DNA from: Pseudomonadota bacterium
GTDB taxonomy: Bacteria; Pseudomonadota; Alphaproteobacteria; Rickettsiales; UBA1997
NCBI GenBank assembly: GCA_009921385.1
Contig: RFXY01000045.1
Span: 1-7,439, forward strand
Length of the DNA stretch: 7,439 bases
Direction: 5' to 3'
This document shows, one piece after another, positions 6,357 to 7,439 of this stretch. Each line of letters starts with the position of its first letter. Position 1 is the first letter of the stretch. The translations under genes were made by a program, and so were the position numbers. Below the pieces are notes generated by a model. It did not search any database and was not told where the DNA came from. It saw only the letters and a list, made by a program, of their open reading frames with translations.

Positions 6357-6540
6357 TGCTAGCAGGTGTTTGTGCGGCTTCAGGAGCCTGAGGTGGATAG
6401 AGTATCCCTTTGGGCTCAGGCGCAGTAGGCGCTGGAGGAACCGGAGGAATAATTGGCAAAATCAGAGGCCCCCTAACCCCACATCCAACAAGGGCTATTA
6501 GTAGGGCAATGCCAAAGGCTCTATTAAGAATCGCTATCAT
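6346..6540 (-). CDS. lptM: LptM-like small lipoprotein
   Basis: This is a 64-residue lipoprotein of the YifL/LptM family, which in E. coli helps maturation of the LptD/LptE outer-membrane LPS translocon. A short N-terminal hydrophobic segment leads to the lipobox LVGC (cleavage before Cys at about 20), directly followed by GVRGPLILP, the family's GxKGPLYxP signature. The rest is Pro/Ala-rich, as usual. I chose the ATG at 6538-6540 over the upstream ATG at 6597, because the extra 19 residues would not be part of a lipoprotein signal and would overlap cyaY. The last codons overlap the lysA-like ATG by 11 bp. Confidence 0.85.
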   Translation of the reverse strand: MIAILNRAFGIALLIALVGCGVRGPLILPIIPPVPPAPTAPEPKGILYPPQAPEAAQTPASNDK

Positions 6541-6587
6541 GAATGTCTCTAAAACGAATGATTGAATATAGCATGCAGGACTCTGGA
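6541..6587. promoter_or_regulatory. Divergent lptM/cyaY intergenic region
   Basis: This 47-bp gap separates the divergent starts and must hold or overlap promoters for both genes. AGGA at 6577-6580, 7 nt before the ATG at 6588, is a plausible Shine-Dalgarno sequence for cyaY and decides its start. AT-rich GAATATA (6564-6570) could contribute a -10 box, but no clear -35 is seen. AGAGA on the minus strand, about 6 nt before the lptM ATG, is a weak ribosome binding site. Confidence 0.4.
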
Positions 6588-6971
6588 ATGAATCCAAATA
6601 ATTTGACCGTGGAAGCCATTGATGACAAGCAGTTTCATCAGCTAGGCAGCAATTTATTACAGTCTATTGAAGTAGCCCTTGAGACTGCTGATGACGAATT
6701 GGATCTGGATTTAGATGTGGAACGCCAAGGCGGGAATGTCATCAATATCCGCTTTAGGGATAAAAGCGTAATTGTGGTCAATACCCAGCCACCTTTACAC
6801 GAAATTTGGGTGGCAGCGAAGTCTGGCGGTTATCACTACCGTTGGGCAGGCACCATGGCAACGCCTTTGTGGCTCGATACCAAAACTGGCCGAGAGCTCT
6901 TAAATGATTTGACGCAGTTTGCTAGTGCTCAGGCTGGTCAGGCTGTGAAGATTGGGCTGATTAAACCTTAG
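6588..6971 (+). CDS. cyaY: Frataxin-like iron-sulfur assembly protein CyaY (betaproteobacterial type)
   Basis: This is a 127-residue frataxin, somewhat longer than E. coli CyaY (106). After a short extension come an acidic first helix (FHQLGSNLLQSIEVALE), an Asp-rich strand, VNTQPPLHEIWVAAKSGGYHYRW (the NxQxPLHQIWLAxxxGGYHF signature of beta/gammaproteobacterial CyaY), and a C-terminal helix ending QAGQAVKIG. The family function is iron binding and tuning of IscS in cluster assembly. The start at 6588 is chosen because AGGA lies 7 nt upstream; in-frame ATGs at 6543, 6558 and 6573 have no such site and add residues not expected in the family. It is divergent from lptM, an arrangement also seen in E. 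coli (cyaY/yifL). Confidence 0.93.
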   Translation: MNPNNLTVEAIDDKQFHQLGSNLLQSIEVALETADDELDLDLDVERQGGNVINIRFRDKSVIVVNTQPPLHEIWVAAKSGGYHYRWAGTMATPLWLDTKTGRELLNDLTQFASAQAGQAVKIGLIKP

Positions 6972-6975
6972 GTCT

Positions 6976-7439
6976 TTAGGCTGCACCAGTAGCAGATAAA
7001 GTTTCGATCACTTGGGTATCAGGTACGCTCTTAATTTGAGCCTTACCCATCTTCTCTAGGATGACGTAGCGAATTTGGCCGCCCTCAGTTTTCTTATCCA
7101 CTTGCATCAGCTCCATATAACGTTCTGTGCCAAATTTAGGCGGAACAGTAGGCAGATTCATTGATTTGATAATCTTGGTGAGACGCTCGAGCTCAGCTTT
7201 GCTAATGAGGTTTAAACGGCAAGATAAGTCAGCACCCATCACCATGCCGCAGCCAACAGCTTCCCCGTGAAGCCATTCGCCATAACCCATGCCAGCCTCT
7301 ATCGCATGTCCAAATGTATGGCCAAAGTTGAGAGTTGCACGAATGCCGCCCTCTCTCTCATCTGCGGAAACTACTGCAGATTTAATTTCACAAGAACGCA
7401 GTACTGCATGTCCCATAGCGTTTGTATCGCAGGCCAGCA
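6976..7439 (-). CDS. aroB: 3-dehydroquinate synthase AroB, C-terminal part
   Basis: AroB converts DAHP to 3-dehydroquinate, the second step of the shikimate pathway, using NAD+ and zinc. The C-terminal 153 residues are visible; the frame continues unbroken beyond position 7439 (LACDTNA precedes the first in-window Met, so that ATG is not the start). Family motifs are [28 protein letters not shown] and WLHGEAV; the His of FGHTFG and that of LHGEAV correspond to two of the three zinc ligands (H271 and H287 of the Aspergillus domain). The third ligand and the NAD site lie outside the window. Its stop faces the cyaY stop with 4 bp between. The C-terminus (TLSATGAA) looks complete. Confidence 0.95.
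   Translation of the reverse strand, partial: LACDTNAMGHAVLRSCEIKSAVVSADEREGGIRATLNFGHTFGHAIEAGMGYGEWLHGEAVGCGMVMGADLSCRLNLISKAELERLTKIIKSMNLPTVPPKFGTERYMELMQVDKKTEGGQIRYVILEKMGKAQIKSVPDTQVIETLSATGAA

Noticed and set aside
6541..6597. Longer starts for lptM (ATG at 6597) and for right-hand cyaY (ATG at 6543)
   Set aside because: They would make the divergent genes overlap, add residues atypical for both families, and lack ribosome binding sites; the 6588 start has AGGA at the proper distance.

Overview
The window appears to join two unrelated genomes. Positions 1 to about 6280 read as an AT-rich alphaproteobacterium, probably in or near the Rickettsiales/Holosporales. This rests on low GC, very tight gene packing, a frataxin of rickettsial type and an NrdB of the kind seen in those bacteria. 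Positions from about 6280 to 7439 have higher GC and carry lptM, cyaY and aroB of betaproteobacterial type; Polynucleobacter (Burkholderiales) is my best guess. A freshwater metagenome would contain both kinds of organism. Both taxonomic calls are inferences from protein resemblance.

Layout of the AT-rich part. Positions 1-139 hold two tandem units of a GC-rich palindromic repeat. Then a compact minus-strand block runs from 4914 down to 148, in transcription order htpG (Hsp90 chaperone), pdxH (vitamin B6 oxidase), cyaY (frataxin), leuB (leucine synthesis) and an unrecognised secreted Cys-rich protein. The gaps are 4, 3, 2 and 6 bp, so they probably form one operon. Next is a 473-bp gap (4915-5387): an AT-rich htpG leader, then a second repeat cluster with two head-to-head units forming a 47-bp perfect inverted repeat, plus a degenerate unit. 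After it comes nrdB (ribonucleotide reductase small subunit), also on the minus strand.

The join. The nrdB reading frame runs without interruption to an ATG at 6354-6356. However, its first 23-28 residues look like the start of LysA (diaminopimelate decarboxylase), not NrdB, and this ATG overlaps the end of lptM as lysA is expected to do in betaproteobacteria. The switch falls in a stretch encoding EEVPLAD, at about 6268-6290, where both proteins plausibly have similar sequence. The simplest explanation is a metagenome assembly chimera; a real recombination is less likely but testable.

Layout of the right part. lptM (minus) and a second, unrelated-type cyaY (plus) diverge from a 47-bp gap. 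The cyaY stop then faces the stop of aroB (minus, cut by the window edge) with 4 bp between them.

The most unusual element is the repeat family. It has five units, a 68-70 bp period, a variable stem whose two sides change together around a TTC-like loop, and a constant CCCCTTCT/AGAAGGGG hairpin.
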